Source: CAYMST01 sp964393115
Lineage (GTDB): Bacteria > Bacteroidota > Bacteroidia > Cytophagales > Cyclobacteriaceae
DNA length: 21,829 bases
NCBI GenBank assembly: GCA_964393115.1
Contig: CAYMST010000058.1
Location: forward strand, 1-21,829
Reading direction: 5' to 3'
Shown one piece after another: positions 1 to 11,441 of the stretch. The notes under the pieces were generated by a model, which worked only from the letters and a program-made list of their open reading frames with translations, searched no databases and had not been told where the DNA came from. Each line of letters starts with the position of its first letter. Position 1 is the first letter of the stretch. The position numbers and the translations under genes were made by a program.

Positions 1-3000
1 TATGGTATTAGAGGTACCACTGCTGCTTTTTCAATTCGAATGACTTGTGGGCAATGGAATCATTTAGCGATTGTTCACGACGGTGTTAATCGTGTGGCTT
101 ATAAAAATGGCGACTTTATTAATTCCTCTACAAGCTTGGCTTCCGAAGCTATTGGAAAAGGTATATTACAGTTAGGAGAAGATTTTTTTGGTTCTGTCCG
201 CCCTTACAATGGTGGAGTTGATGAACTCAGAATCTGGGGCAAGGCGCTTTCCGAACAGGAAATTATCGATAATTTTCAAGGAACATATAGCGGAAAGGAA
301 GATAGTTTGCTTCTTTACTACAGGTTTGATCAGTCTACGGGAACGCTAGGATATGATCTGGCGGGTGCTTCGCTCGCTAACTTACAAGGAGGTTCAACTT
401 TCCAACCTTCAACAGCAGCTATTATAAACCCTTCAAATTTTGGGTCGCTAAACGAAGTGGCACTGGTTTGGTCCGGCGATACAGTAAGGCACTCTGGTAA
501 CTTAGCAATTATTGGTAATGGGTTTTTCGCTGATCCTGGAGATCAAATTACTTTCGGCTATGATAACGTAGGCTCCACTAATGTCATGACTGAAAATGAG
601 GGTCTAACCTCAACCTTTGTAGTGGAGAATAGGTTAGACAGAATTTGGGAATATGAAAAACAGGATGTGTCTCCGACCTTTGGAGGGGAGGCTTACCTGG
701 CCTTTAGCAACATTCAAGATCTAGATTCTACACATACCTACTATTTAATACTACGTGATGACCCACTCAATGACTTTGATGTTAATCCATACTTGGGATA
801 TGAAATTTTTCAAGAGGAAGATTCGATCGTTTTTCAAGTAGATGTAGATGATCTTCCGCTGTTTGGAGAGTTTACTATCGGTAGAGGTTTTAACGGACCA
901 CTTACTGCTTTGAGTTTTGCCAATGCTGCTTCTGTAGTCGCTATTGATGATCCGGAGGAATTTTCTACAATGCTAACAGAGTTTACCGTAGAAGCTTGGG
1001 TGAAGCTTGAAGGTCCATTAACAGGCAATGAAACAATCTTAGGTCAGCTTGGAGCTAACAACAACGTGAGTTCATTTGTTGTGTTAATGAACGGGAATGG
1101 TGTACCTAGATTAAACGTATATAATGGATCGTCCTTTGCAGCCAGAGCCTGGGGCACTGGAGATAGCCTCGTTGTTGGAGAATGGGCACACTTGGCCGTA
1201 ACTTATAAAGACGGAGATGCGATAACCTATTTTAATGGTGAACTGTCTTCGAACTCATTGCTGGCAGTAACCTCGATTAATGACCCAACGACTTTGTTTA
1301 CCATCGGTAATAGGGAGAATGGTACCGACCCATTCCCTGGAGATATTGATGAGGTAAGAATTTGGAACTATGAGAGGAGTCAAGAACAAATCGCTGAAAA
1401 CGTATACCGAACTATAGGTTCACAAGATACAGGGCTAGTAGCTTATTATAGATTTGATCAATATGGCAGTACTGATTTCTTACCCGACTTATCGGGAAAT
1501 GGAATCGGTGGTGACTTACTTAATTTCTCTTTTACAGGAGATGATGGTTGGGTTAACTCAGGGGCATTTACTCCCGAAGCTCCAATAGTCTACGCTGCCT
1601 CGGAAATTGATGAAACGGGTTTTACAGGTAACTGGGAGCCAATTGACGATGCTGATTCTGTTGAAGTTGTACTCATGGATGACACGTTTAATTTTCTTAA
1701 TGCTGCTACCACCACAGATCCTGGGGATTCGGCATTATTCGTGGCACATGGTTTTGAAGATACCACACAATATTTTTATACGGTCAAGTACTTCCTTGAT
1801 GATGTACCGAGTAGAGTATCTGATACCATTCCATTTATGGTCTCTCCAGGCTATGCGCTTCATTTCAACGATCAAGGTGAAACTGTCAATCTTGGAGATT
1901 TGCAAAATATAGAATCACCAAATGCTTTAACCGTTGAGGCTTGGGTCAGACTAGATAGTGCCGGTCCAGGTGGTATATTGTTTAATGGTGGTAGTTTTGG
2001 TGCTACTGAAGGGTATAATTTCTTTATCACCGCAGCCCCACAATTGCGAGTTCAAATAGAAGGAACAACAAACTTAACTCTAGATAGCGATATACCTTCT
2101 GTTGGAGTCTGGCACCATGTAGCCTTTACATATGATGGTGCAGAAGTCATAGTATATATAGACGGTGAAGAGGTAAATAGCCAAGCATACACTGGATCAA
2201 TAGACCCATATACAGGCAATGCTGAAATTGGTGGAAACAATACGGGTGCTTCGCTTCGGGGTGCTATTGACGAGCTAAGAGTTTGGTCGCGCGGTTTAGA
2301 TTCTACTGAACTAGTAGATTATATTTATGAACCTAGAATTGGAGATGAAGATGGTCTAGAGGCCTATTATAGGTTTGACAGAAACTTTGGAGGAGAATTA
2401 TCAGATCTATCAGGTAACAGTGCAAATGGTGTATTGTCAAACTTCAGTTTTAACGGTGAGCTGTCAAACTGGATTATTTCCGATGCACTGGCAGATCCAT
2501 TCCTAGTAACTAACACTGAAGACTTTGGTACAGGATCGTTAAGAAGAGCTATTCGAAATGCAAATGCAGACGGTGACCTCAATGAAATTCACTTTAATAT
2601 CCCGAGCCCTGCTCCATGGAGTATTGCCCTAGATTCATCCCTAGAGATTAAAAACCCTGTTATACTTGACGCTACCACTCAGGCTGGCTGGGACTTTACC
2701 TTTGGAAACTTAATCACATTAGATGGTCAAAATCTGGTGCAAACTGGTTCACTCTTGAACTTTATTGATTCATCAGCAAGCAGTGAATTGTATGGTTTTG
2801 AAATTATAGGCTTCGAGCAGCGCGCAGTCGCCATAGATGTTGATAGTGTCAAAATCGGCGGACCAAACAAAGGGAATAACATTCACCCATCAAAGTCTGA
2901 TGTAACCAGTGCTATTGATATACAGGAAGGTTTTAAAGAAGGAGTTACCATACAATCTAATATTATTGGTATGAACCTTAACGGTGATACACTTGGTTCA

Positions 3001-6000
3001 CTAGCCTATGGAATATTTATGTCGAACGACCCAAGGAATACACTAATCGGTGGTACAGACAGCATCGAAGGAAATGTTATTGTAAACTGTAAGAGCACCC
3101 AAGGGTTTGTTGAGGGTGCGGCCATCATATTTGCTACTGGCCCTACCAAGATATTCGGAAACTATCTTGGTACAGATCCTTCATTCCAAAATCAATACCC
3201 AAATTTCCACAACGTATATGTAGGAGATGGTGACAGCACTGAAATAGGTAGTTTTGTTACTCCTCACGCGGGTAATGTAATGCTCGGTGGTGAATATGGA
3301 GTGAAGTTTGGAAACCCAGAGCCGGCTGACGCTGATAGAAACAGAATCGTTAACAATGCAATGGCATGTATTACAGTGCCGATAGAAATGGATTCGACAT
3401 CTTTTAACGATTCCATTGAAGCTCCAACCATTGATCTCATAGAAGTAGACGAAATTGCTGGTACATCGTCAGCACCAACTGGTTCGATAATTCATATTTA
3501 TGAGGCGGACTCCTGTAACATGAATGCCGGAATGGTATTTATAGATTCTGCAGTTGTAGCGGCAGATAACAGTTGGACGTTAAGCGGCTCTTTCAATCCT
3601 GGAATAGCGTACGTGGCAACAGTGACTGCTGATACCAGTGGGACTTCACCATTTTCCAATGCGGCTGGCCCAAACCTGCTTTATATAACTGATACAGGTG
3701 ATGCTGGTGTGGGTACATTGAGAGATGCGATAGCATTTGCGAACTTGAATCCGGGTAAGGATTCAGTAGTTTTTGCCCTTCCAGGCTCAGGACCATGGGA
3801 GATACGCCCGCAGAGTCCATTACCGCCGATCACCGAATCACTAATTATTGACGGATCAAATCAACCGGGTTGGAATATGCCGAGTAATGAAATGATCGTT
3901 TTGGATGGAACTGATGCAGGGCCTAGTTCAGATGGATTGACTTTACAAGATTCGTCTATAGAGATCTATGGCTTGAAGATGCAAAATTGGTCACATGCTT
4001 TATTGCTAAACGGTGATGATTTTGATGGTGCCATAATTGGCGCAGAGAATAAAGGAAACGTTCTTATTGATAACACAACAGGTGGAATAAGGATAGAAGA
4101 AGGAGACTCCATTACGATACAAAGTAACTTTATAGGACTAGATGTAGATGGAGTAACAGCAGCACCTAACATCTCCTATGGTGTTTATTTGCAAAACTCA
4201 CGCAACACTTTGATTGGTGGTAGTTCGGCTTCCGGCGAAGGCAATGTCATTGGGGGAAATGGAGATGGTAATGTTGGACAATTCGAAATGCAGGTATTGG
4301 GTCAGTCAGAACAGACCGAGATTTATGGTAACATATTTGGAGGTACGAACTTGGCAGATTCAGCGATTAGCCAGGCCGAAGGAGTAAGTATAACATCGGA
4401 TAGTGTTATTATAGGTCAAACCGGCGCGGACTTCAGTAACCTATTCATAGGTTCACAAGGGTTAGCCAACTTGTCTATTGTTTCTGGCCAGGGTGTTAGA
4501 GTAGAAAATAATATAATTGGTATAGCCGGTGATAGAGTCAGTTTACTACCAAATGCTACTATACCAGGACTCAATGGTATAGTGATTGACGCAGCAATTG
4601 GTACAGAGATAATAGGAAATATGATTTCTGCTCATGAGGGCAACGGTATTACTGCATTTAACACAGTAAGCGATCTGGATATTTCTGGAAACGTAATTGG
4701 CTCTGGAGTTACGGGAATGGAAGCATTAGGAAACGGGCAATCCGGGGTTCGATTAGGTGGTGTAACCACCGCTTCTATCAATGCAAACCTAATTGTTGAT
4801 AATGGAACTGTTGGTATTTTCCTTGGTGCCACAAACCCACAAACTAATTCGGGCATAGAAATAACGGGTAATAATATAGGAGCCGCTTCTGATAATATGA
4901 CACCACTTCCAAATGGATTAGAAGGAATACGTATTGAAGGGAATACTAGCAATATCTTTATTGGTAGAGATGATACTGGTGAAGAGAACTTAATATATAA
5001 AAATGATGGTGCCGCAATTAATGTAGACGTATCTGCAGAGTTAATATTTATAGCTCACAACATCATTGCCTGCAATAATGGAGGGATTATTATACCATCT
5101 GGTGCGAACAGGGATATTGAAGCTCCACAAATAGCGAACTTGACTACCACTACTATTTCTGGTACTACCGCCGGCTACCCTGATGGATCCAAAATACATG
5201 TTTATGAAACGGATTCCTGTGATGATGGTCAGGGAATGATTTTACTGGATACTACGTCTATAACTGGAGATGCATGGGGCTTAACCGGGTCTTTTGATAT
5301 TCAGAAATCGTATGTGGCTACAGTTTCCGTAGACACAATGGGAACTTCGGCATACTCTTCAGTATCATCTGGTGATCCTATGATCGTAACAGAATTGGGA
5401 AATGACGGTCCTGGAAGTTTAAGGGCAGCTATTCTTTTTTCCAATGGCAATCCGGGACCAGATACAGTACAGTTTCAATTGCCAGGAGGAGGACCATGGA
5501 CCATTGCGTTGGATAGTGCTTTACCAGAGATTTCAGATTTATTAATTCTTGACGCTAGTACTCAGTCTGGTTGGAGTCCAACGAATTTGGTTACCATTGA
5601 CGGTTCAGGTACGCTGGATCCACTTACCGAATCGGGACTGAATATTGAAGGATTAGGGACTAGGGTAAAAGGTTTTAAAATTCAAGGATGGAATGTAGGA
5701 ATTGAAGTAGAAGCTGATTTCGTTGTAATAGGTGACACCTTAGTTCCGAATGTGATCGTAGGAAACAATGATGATGCTATATCGGTGAGCAATGCGGATG
5801 CGGTTTCTATTATTTATAACTTAATTGGAGTGGAAGAAGATAGTACTTCCAATCTTGGAAATGGGGATGAAGGAATAAATGTAGACTCTGCCCAACAGGT
5901 AAGTATCAGAAATAACATTATCGCTTTTAACAGTGGTAACGGTATGAAACTAAGAGATTCGGAAAATATTAACATTTTATCGAATCGCATCGGTACAAAT

Positions 6001-8599
6001 AACGATGGAACCGTCGCAATGGGTAATTTGAGTGATGGAATAGATGCCAAGAGGATAGATACTTTGGTTATAGGTAATTTCACTCTAGAAGGTGCCAATC
6101 AAGTTGTAGCTAACGATGGTATAGGGATTAATATAGACTCCGTCGCACAGTTGCTGATATATAAAAATAATGTAGGACTTGCTTCAGACTATGCTACGCC
6201 CATGGGTAATGCTGAGTTGGGTATCGAAATGACGCGAGTACTAGATTCCTCTTTTGTGATTGAGAATGTCATTTCTGGAAATGATCAAGGTGGGGTGCTG
6301 ATTGAGGCTTCTGAGCGATTGTTCTTGATCGATAATACTATTGGTCTTGATTCGCTGCAGCAAACAGCAATGGGTAATGGCAATAGTGGATTTGAAGGAG
6401 TTGGGATTGCTCAGTCACAAAATATTGTCCTCAATGGCAATGTCATAGGAGGTCACTCGGCAGCAGGCGTTGTGGTAGCAGGCTTCTCTGACTCTATATA
6501 TATATCAAATAATTTTATTGGCACTGATTCGGTTTTATTTCAAGATTTTGGAAATGCCGGTGACGGGATTACGATCTTGGGTGGAAACCAGATTAATATA
6601 GGAGAAAATGTAATAAGCAATAACCAAAGTTACGCGGTAGCAGCAGTTGTTGACGGAATTGTAGGTGGTTTAACAGAATTTAATTTAGGAGTCAATGCTT
6701 TTGCATGTAATGCGCTTGGCGGTTTGTTATTTGATGAGTTTGATGGTGAAGCAGTTAACCTGGGAATTCCCACTCCACAAGTAGTTTCCCTAAACTCTGC
6801 AGGCATGACCGGAACCACAAATAGTTACCCGGATGGATCTAGCATATTTATTTATGAAACGGATACTTGCTCCGCTGATCAAGCCTTTATAATAGTGGAT
6901 ACGGCCGAAGTTGCATCCGACACGTGGTCTTCTGATTTTGAGTTTGACGATACGAAATCATATACGGTTAATGCGTTTATAGATGGCATAGGCTCTTCGT
7001 TATTTTCAGCGGTTGAAGTGGTCTCTGATCCTGACGTAATTATTGAAACGGTTAGCCTTGGAGGAACCGGTGAGATCAATCCCGGATCACTCGACAGTTT
7101 GATCTATAAGTTCAGTGTGGATGTTTCGAACGAGGACCTATATTGGCAGGGTTTCTACTTAGATATGGATACCACCGCATCGGGTACAGACATTTTCCCA
7201 CCTAATCCTTTTGATATTTATGTGAATACAACTGGTGATAATTTTGGTGAGGCTCAATTGATCGGCTCAACAGATTTTGGCGGAACTTTCAATGATGATC
7301 AGTTTGGTTTATTCTTTGACGATACTTTGACAAATGGTACAAAGGCGTTTTATTATGTCACGGTCGATATAGAACCGACAGCACCTATTGGATCAGCTTT
7401 CGTCGTTGCACAACCAATTTCGGATAATTTTGGTTTTGTTGCCGCAAATGTAACGTCCACAGGTCTTGCCGTTGGCGAAGCTTTTGGGGTTGTTCCTGTG
7501 ATACCAGATGTTGTATTATCTACCATTAGCTTACCCGAAGATACCTTCCAAATTGGTTCTGACGATAATTTGATTTATAAGTTTAGTTTAGATGTAAGCA
7601 ATGCTGAGGCTGTTTGGACAGGCTTATTTTTAGAACTTGATACTTCAAATATTTTCACTGACGCTTTCGATACGGGAAGTTTCAAACTTTTAGTGAATCT
7701 CACGGGAGATGACTTCGCAGGGGCGACATTGATCGACACAGCAAGTTTGGGTGCTGGAGCGTTAGATGACGATCAATTTGGTTTTAATTACGTGGATACT
7801 ATTCAAGACGGAACCACTGCATACTACTATGTTACGGCGGATATTACAGTCGATGCCGATCATGATGAATCATTCTCAGTTGTTGCTCCGGTAGGTAACA
7901 ATTTTGGTTTTGTATTGTCCAACAAGGATGTAGTTGGTTTAGCTGCTGGCTCTGAGTTTGATGTTCAAAACTTGACTCCGCCGGCAACGCCAACAATCAC
8001 TGCACTTTCTAGCACTGACGCAACACCTATTCTAGATGGTACATTTGAATCTGGTAGTGACTTGTCTGTTACCATAGGGGCGACCACATATGTCTTGGGT
8101 ACAGATGCTGAACTGATTGATAACGGCGATGATACCTGGACGTTAGACCTAAGCTCTACTCCGGATTTAGCGGATGGAGTCTACGATGTGGTTGTTGAAA
8201 GTAGTAATGGTCTTTCATCTTTCGACGCCACTACCGATGAAATTGTTATAGATATTACAGCTCCAACAGGCTACACTGTATCGATCAATCAACCTGAGAT
8301 CAACGGTTCAAATGCTGTTGCATTGAGTTTTGGGATTAGTGGTGGTGAGGTATCGGCTGACTATGCCTATAGTATAGGAGATGGCACGAGTACAGTAAAT
8401 GGAGGTGGAACACTGGCTTCAGCGACGGAGACCATAAGTGGTATTGATGTTAGTGGCTTAACTGATGGTAACTTGACGCTGACCGTGAGTTTAACCGACA
8501 CACTCGGCAACTTGGGAACGTCCGTTAATGACGTGGTCATAAAGGATGCGAGTGCTCCAACGGGTTATAGTGTATCTATTGATCAAGTAGAGATCAGTA
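1..8599 (+). CDS. Giant T9SS surface protein, N-terminal part (5' partial, runs into assembly gap)
   Basis: The frame is open from base 1 and begins in the middle of a LamG domain, so the true start lies upstream; the ATG at 40 is internal. Seen in order (nucleotides): LamG/ConA-like domain (1-396, with VDELRIW and LYYRFD signatures); a beta-sandwich linker resembling DUF8202 (about 447-888, RIWEY motif); LamG 2 (about 900-1569, DIDEVRIW); FN3-like (about 1570-1848); LamG 3 (about 1849-2490, AIDELRVW); three modules of GSLRxAI cap plus right-handed beta-helix plus Ig-like domain (2497-7030); a duplicated ~157-residue domain (7033-7980); an Ig-like domain (7981-8250); then the first units of a 294-bp Ig-like array. 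The predicted role is a cell-surface adhesin or matrix protein: LamG and Ig-like folds usually bind glycans or proteins. No catalytic motif was seen. The gene continues past the N gap as the entry at 8700-14489; the in-frame stop at 8727 is an artefact of gap length. Confidence 0.9.
2497..7030 (+). repeat. Triplicated beta-helix + Ig-like module within the giant protein
   Basis: There are three successive modules of unequal length, starting near 2497, 3673 and 5374. Each opens with a cap of the pattern VTxTxDxGxGSLRxAIxxxN (LRRAI, LRDAI, LRAAI) and a following PW and GW segment. Next come beta-helix rungs rich in GNxIG, GIxI and IGG, as in NosD/Pmp-like right-handed helices. Each closes with an Ig-like domain carrying an IYEADSC, VYETDSC or IYETDTC motif. 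The copies are well diverged in sequence, and helix length varies mostly by number of rungs. In each copy one Cys at the end of the helix (MAC, IAC, FAC) is followed 49, 49 and 54 residues later by the Cys of the DSC/DTC motif. Confidence 0.85.
7033..7980 (+). repeat. Tandem duplication of a ~157-residue domain of unnamed family
   Basis: Two adjacent copies lie at 7033-7503 and 7507-7980. Shared landmarks are SLIYKFSVDVSN / NLIYKFSLDVSN, a W followed by GxxLxxDT, TGDNF / TGDDF, DDQFGF-type, TKAFYYVTVDI / TAYYYVTADI, and NFGFV near the end. The pattern looks like an all-beta extracellular domain, and similar LIYKF...YFxxTxDI units occur in other Bacteroidota surface proteins, but I cannot assign a Pfam name or function. 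The copies are clearly diverged, so the duplication is not recent. Confidence 0.75.
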
Positions 8600-11441
8600 N
8601 NNNNNNNNNNNNNNNNNNNNNNNNNNNNNNNNNNNNNNNNNNNNNNNNNNNNNNNNNNNNNNNNNNNNNNNNNNNNNNNNNNNNNNNNNNNNNNNNNNNG
8701 TTAGTGGCTTATTGGATGGTACGTTGACATTAAATCTTAATTTGACTGATACCTCGGGGAATGTGGGTTCTGTAGTAAATGCAGAAGTAGAAAAAGATGC
8801 GAGTGCTCCAAGCGGTTATAGTGTATCTATTGATCAAATAGAGATCAGTAGTTTAAATTCTAATGCCCTCAGTTTCACGCTTAGCGGTGGAGAAGTATCG
8901 GCTAATTATTCATATAGCCTTGGTGATGGGACAAGTACGTTGAATGGTAGTGGTACCTTAAGTTCGGCTACCGAAACCGTTAGTGGCATAGATGTTAGTG
9001 GGTTGTCAGATGGTACCTTGACATTGAGCTTAAGTCTGACCGATACAGTGGGGAATGTTGGCTCGGTTGTCAATGATGCTGTGGATAAGGATGTAGTTGC
9101 TCCAAGCGGTTATAGTGTATCGATAGATCAACCGGATATCAACGGCGCGAACGAGACTTCACTGAGCTTTGAAATTAGCGGTGGTGAGGTATCGGCTGGT
9201 TATTCATATAGTATCAGCGATGGCACGAGCACATTGAATGGCAGTGGTACATTGGCTTCAGCTACCGAGACGGTTAGTGGTATTGACGTCAGTGGTTTAT
9301 TGGATGGCACCTTGACACTGAGTCTGAGTCTTACAGATGCTTTTGGAAATGCGGGTTCTGTGGTAAATGCAGAGGTAGATAAAGATGCGAGTGCTCCAAC
9401 GGGTTATAGTGTATCTATTGATCAAGTAGAGATCAGTAGTTTAAATTCTAGTGCCCTTAGTTTCACGCTTAGCGGTGGGGAGATATCAGCAGATTATTCA
9501 TATAGCATTGGTGATGGCACGAGCACACTGAATGGCAGTGGTACCTTAAGTTCAGCTACCGAAACGATCAGCGGTATTGATGTTAGTGGCTTATTGGATG
9601 GTACGTTGACATTAAATCTTAATTTGACTGATACCTTGGGTAACGTCGGATCGTTTGTTAACGATGTTGTGGACAAGGATGTTATTGCGCCTACAGGTTA
9701 CGCTGCATCTATTGATCAAGTGGAAATCAATACTTCCAACTCCGGTGCTCTTAGTTTTACGCTTAGCGGTGGCGAAGTATCAGCAGATTATTCATATAAC
9801 ATAAGCGATGGCACGACTGCGGTAAATGGCAATGGTACATTAAGTTCGACTACAGAAACTGTTAGTGGTATTGATGTGAGCACGTTGTCTGATGGTACTT
9901 TGACATTAAGTGTTAGTCTATCAGACCCTTTCGGAAACACAGGATCCAATGTTAACGCATTTGTTGACAAGGATGCTAATATACCAACTGGATATAGCGT
10001 GGCGATTGACCAGGTGGAGATCAACACTTCTAACTCCGCTGCCTTAAGCTTTACCATAAACGACGGTGAGATATCAGCAGATTATGCTTATAGTATCGGT
10101 GATGGAACGAGTACAATTAATGGAAATGGGACGTTAGGTTCAGCTATAGAAACTGTTAGTGGTATTGATGTTAGTAGTTTATTGGATGGAGTACTTACGT
10201 TAAGCTTAAGTTTGACAGATACTTCGGGAAATACTGGTGCCATCGTAAATGCAGTGGTCGATAAAGATGCTAGTGCTCCATCTGGTTATAGTGTATCTAT
10301 TGATCAAGCGGTTATAAATATCACAAATGAAACTACATTGAGCTTTACCATAAATAGCGGTGAGATAACGGCCGATTACACTTATAGCATTGGTGATGGA
10401 ACAAATGCGATTAATGGAAATGGAACATTAAGTACTGCGAACCAAACAGTTAATAACGTTGACGTTAGTAGTTTAGATGACGGTACGCTGACGCTGAATT
10501 TAAGTTTGACGGATAGCTCCGATAATGTTGGCGCAACGGTTAGCTCTTCAGTCGATAAGGACGTTACTGCTCCTTCAGGTTATAGTGTAACCATTGATCA
10601 GACATCTATAAATGGTGCAAATGAAGATGAAGCTAGTTTTGTGATTACGAATGGAGAGATAGGGGCATCTTTCAATTATTCATTGAGCGACGGGACTAGT
10701 ATAGTGGATGGCAATGGCACTATTAGCTCTGGCAATCAATCCATTTCGAGTATAGATGTTAGCGGCTTGAATGATGGTACGCTAACACTGAGCCTAACTC
10801 TAACAGATACGGCCGGGAATATTGGTGCTGCGGTAGATGATGATGTTATTAAAGACTCCAATGTTCCATCGGGATATACGGTAGATATTAATCAATTGAA
10901 CATCAACAGTTCTAACGTTGGCGGTTTAAGTTTTGTGATAGGTACAGGTGAAATCGGCGCAACATTTGCATACTCAATAACGGATGGAACTTCGAGCTTA
11001 AATGGTACAGGTACCATCAATTCTTCAAGTGAGCCAGTTTCTGATATAGATGTAAGCAGTCTATCAGATGGCAATTTAGTACTTGATCTAATCCTAACTG
11101 ATGCATCCGGTAATTCGGGATTGAGCGTGAGGGATAGTGTATTCAAGGATGTTGCGGTGCCTACAGGCTATAGTGTGTCTATCGTTCAGTCCCAAATAAA
11201 TAGTGCAACGGCCAATAGCTTAGAATTTGAAATTAGTGATGGAGAGGCCCAAGGAAGTTATACCTATACGATAAGTAATGGTGATTCTAATATTCAAGGT
11301 TCTGGAATCATGTCTACGGCGAGTGAATCTGTGGAGGGTATCGATGTTAGCAGTCTACCAGATGGTACACTAACGCTGTCCTTTGGATTGAGTGATAGTT
11401 TAGGAAATAATGGAGTGTTGGTATCAACTGTAGTGGATAAA
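8251..11441 (+). repeat. Eleven tandem 294-bp Ig-like repeats
   Basis: The repeat phase starts at the Asp codon before xxAPxGY. Units start at 8251, 8545 (contains the N gap), 8796, 9090, 9384, 9678, 9972, 10266, 10560, 10854 and 11148; the array ends at 11441. Every intact unit is exactly 294 bp (98 residues) with no indel. Landmarks in each unit: APxGYSVSIDQ, LSFxISGGE, YSxxDGTS, GxGT, GIDVSxLxDGxLTLxLxLTD, then GNxG. The fold is a bacterial Ig-like beta-sandwich by pattern. Units 1-5 are much more alike at DNA level than units 8-11, which points to recent amplification at the N-terminal side. Such arrays usually act as a stalk that sets the distance of terminal domains from the cell surface; that role is inferred here. 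Confidence 0.92.
8600..8699. other. Assembly gap of 100 N inside the 294-bp repeat array
   Basis: Exactly 100 N, the conventional size for a scaffold gap of unknown length. The 55 bases before it (8545-8599) are identical to 9384-9438, and the 55 bases after it (8700-8754) are identical to 9582-9636; the next base on each outer side differs. The gap therefore replaces a repeat copy that the assembler could not place. The missing length should be 143 bp, or 143 plus a multiple of 294. With 143 bp the repeat containing the gap becomes 294 bp like its neighbours, and the two open frames join. Confidence 0.97.

Noticed and set aside
8712..8727. An overlap of two ORFs that could be read as a programmed frameshift or stop/start coupling.
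   Set aside because: It lies 12 bases after a 100-N gap of arbitrary size. Repeat phase shows the frame change is created by the gap length.
8251..11441. A CRISPR array or satellite-like non-coding repeat.
   Set aside because: The repeats are contiguous 294-bp coding units with no spacers and a continuous Ig-like translation.
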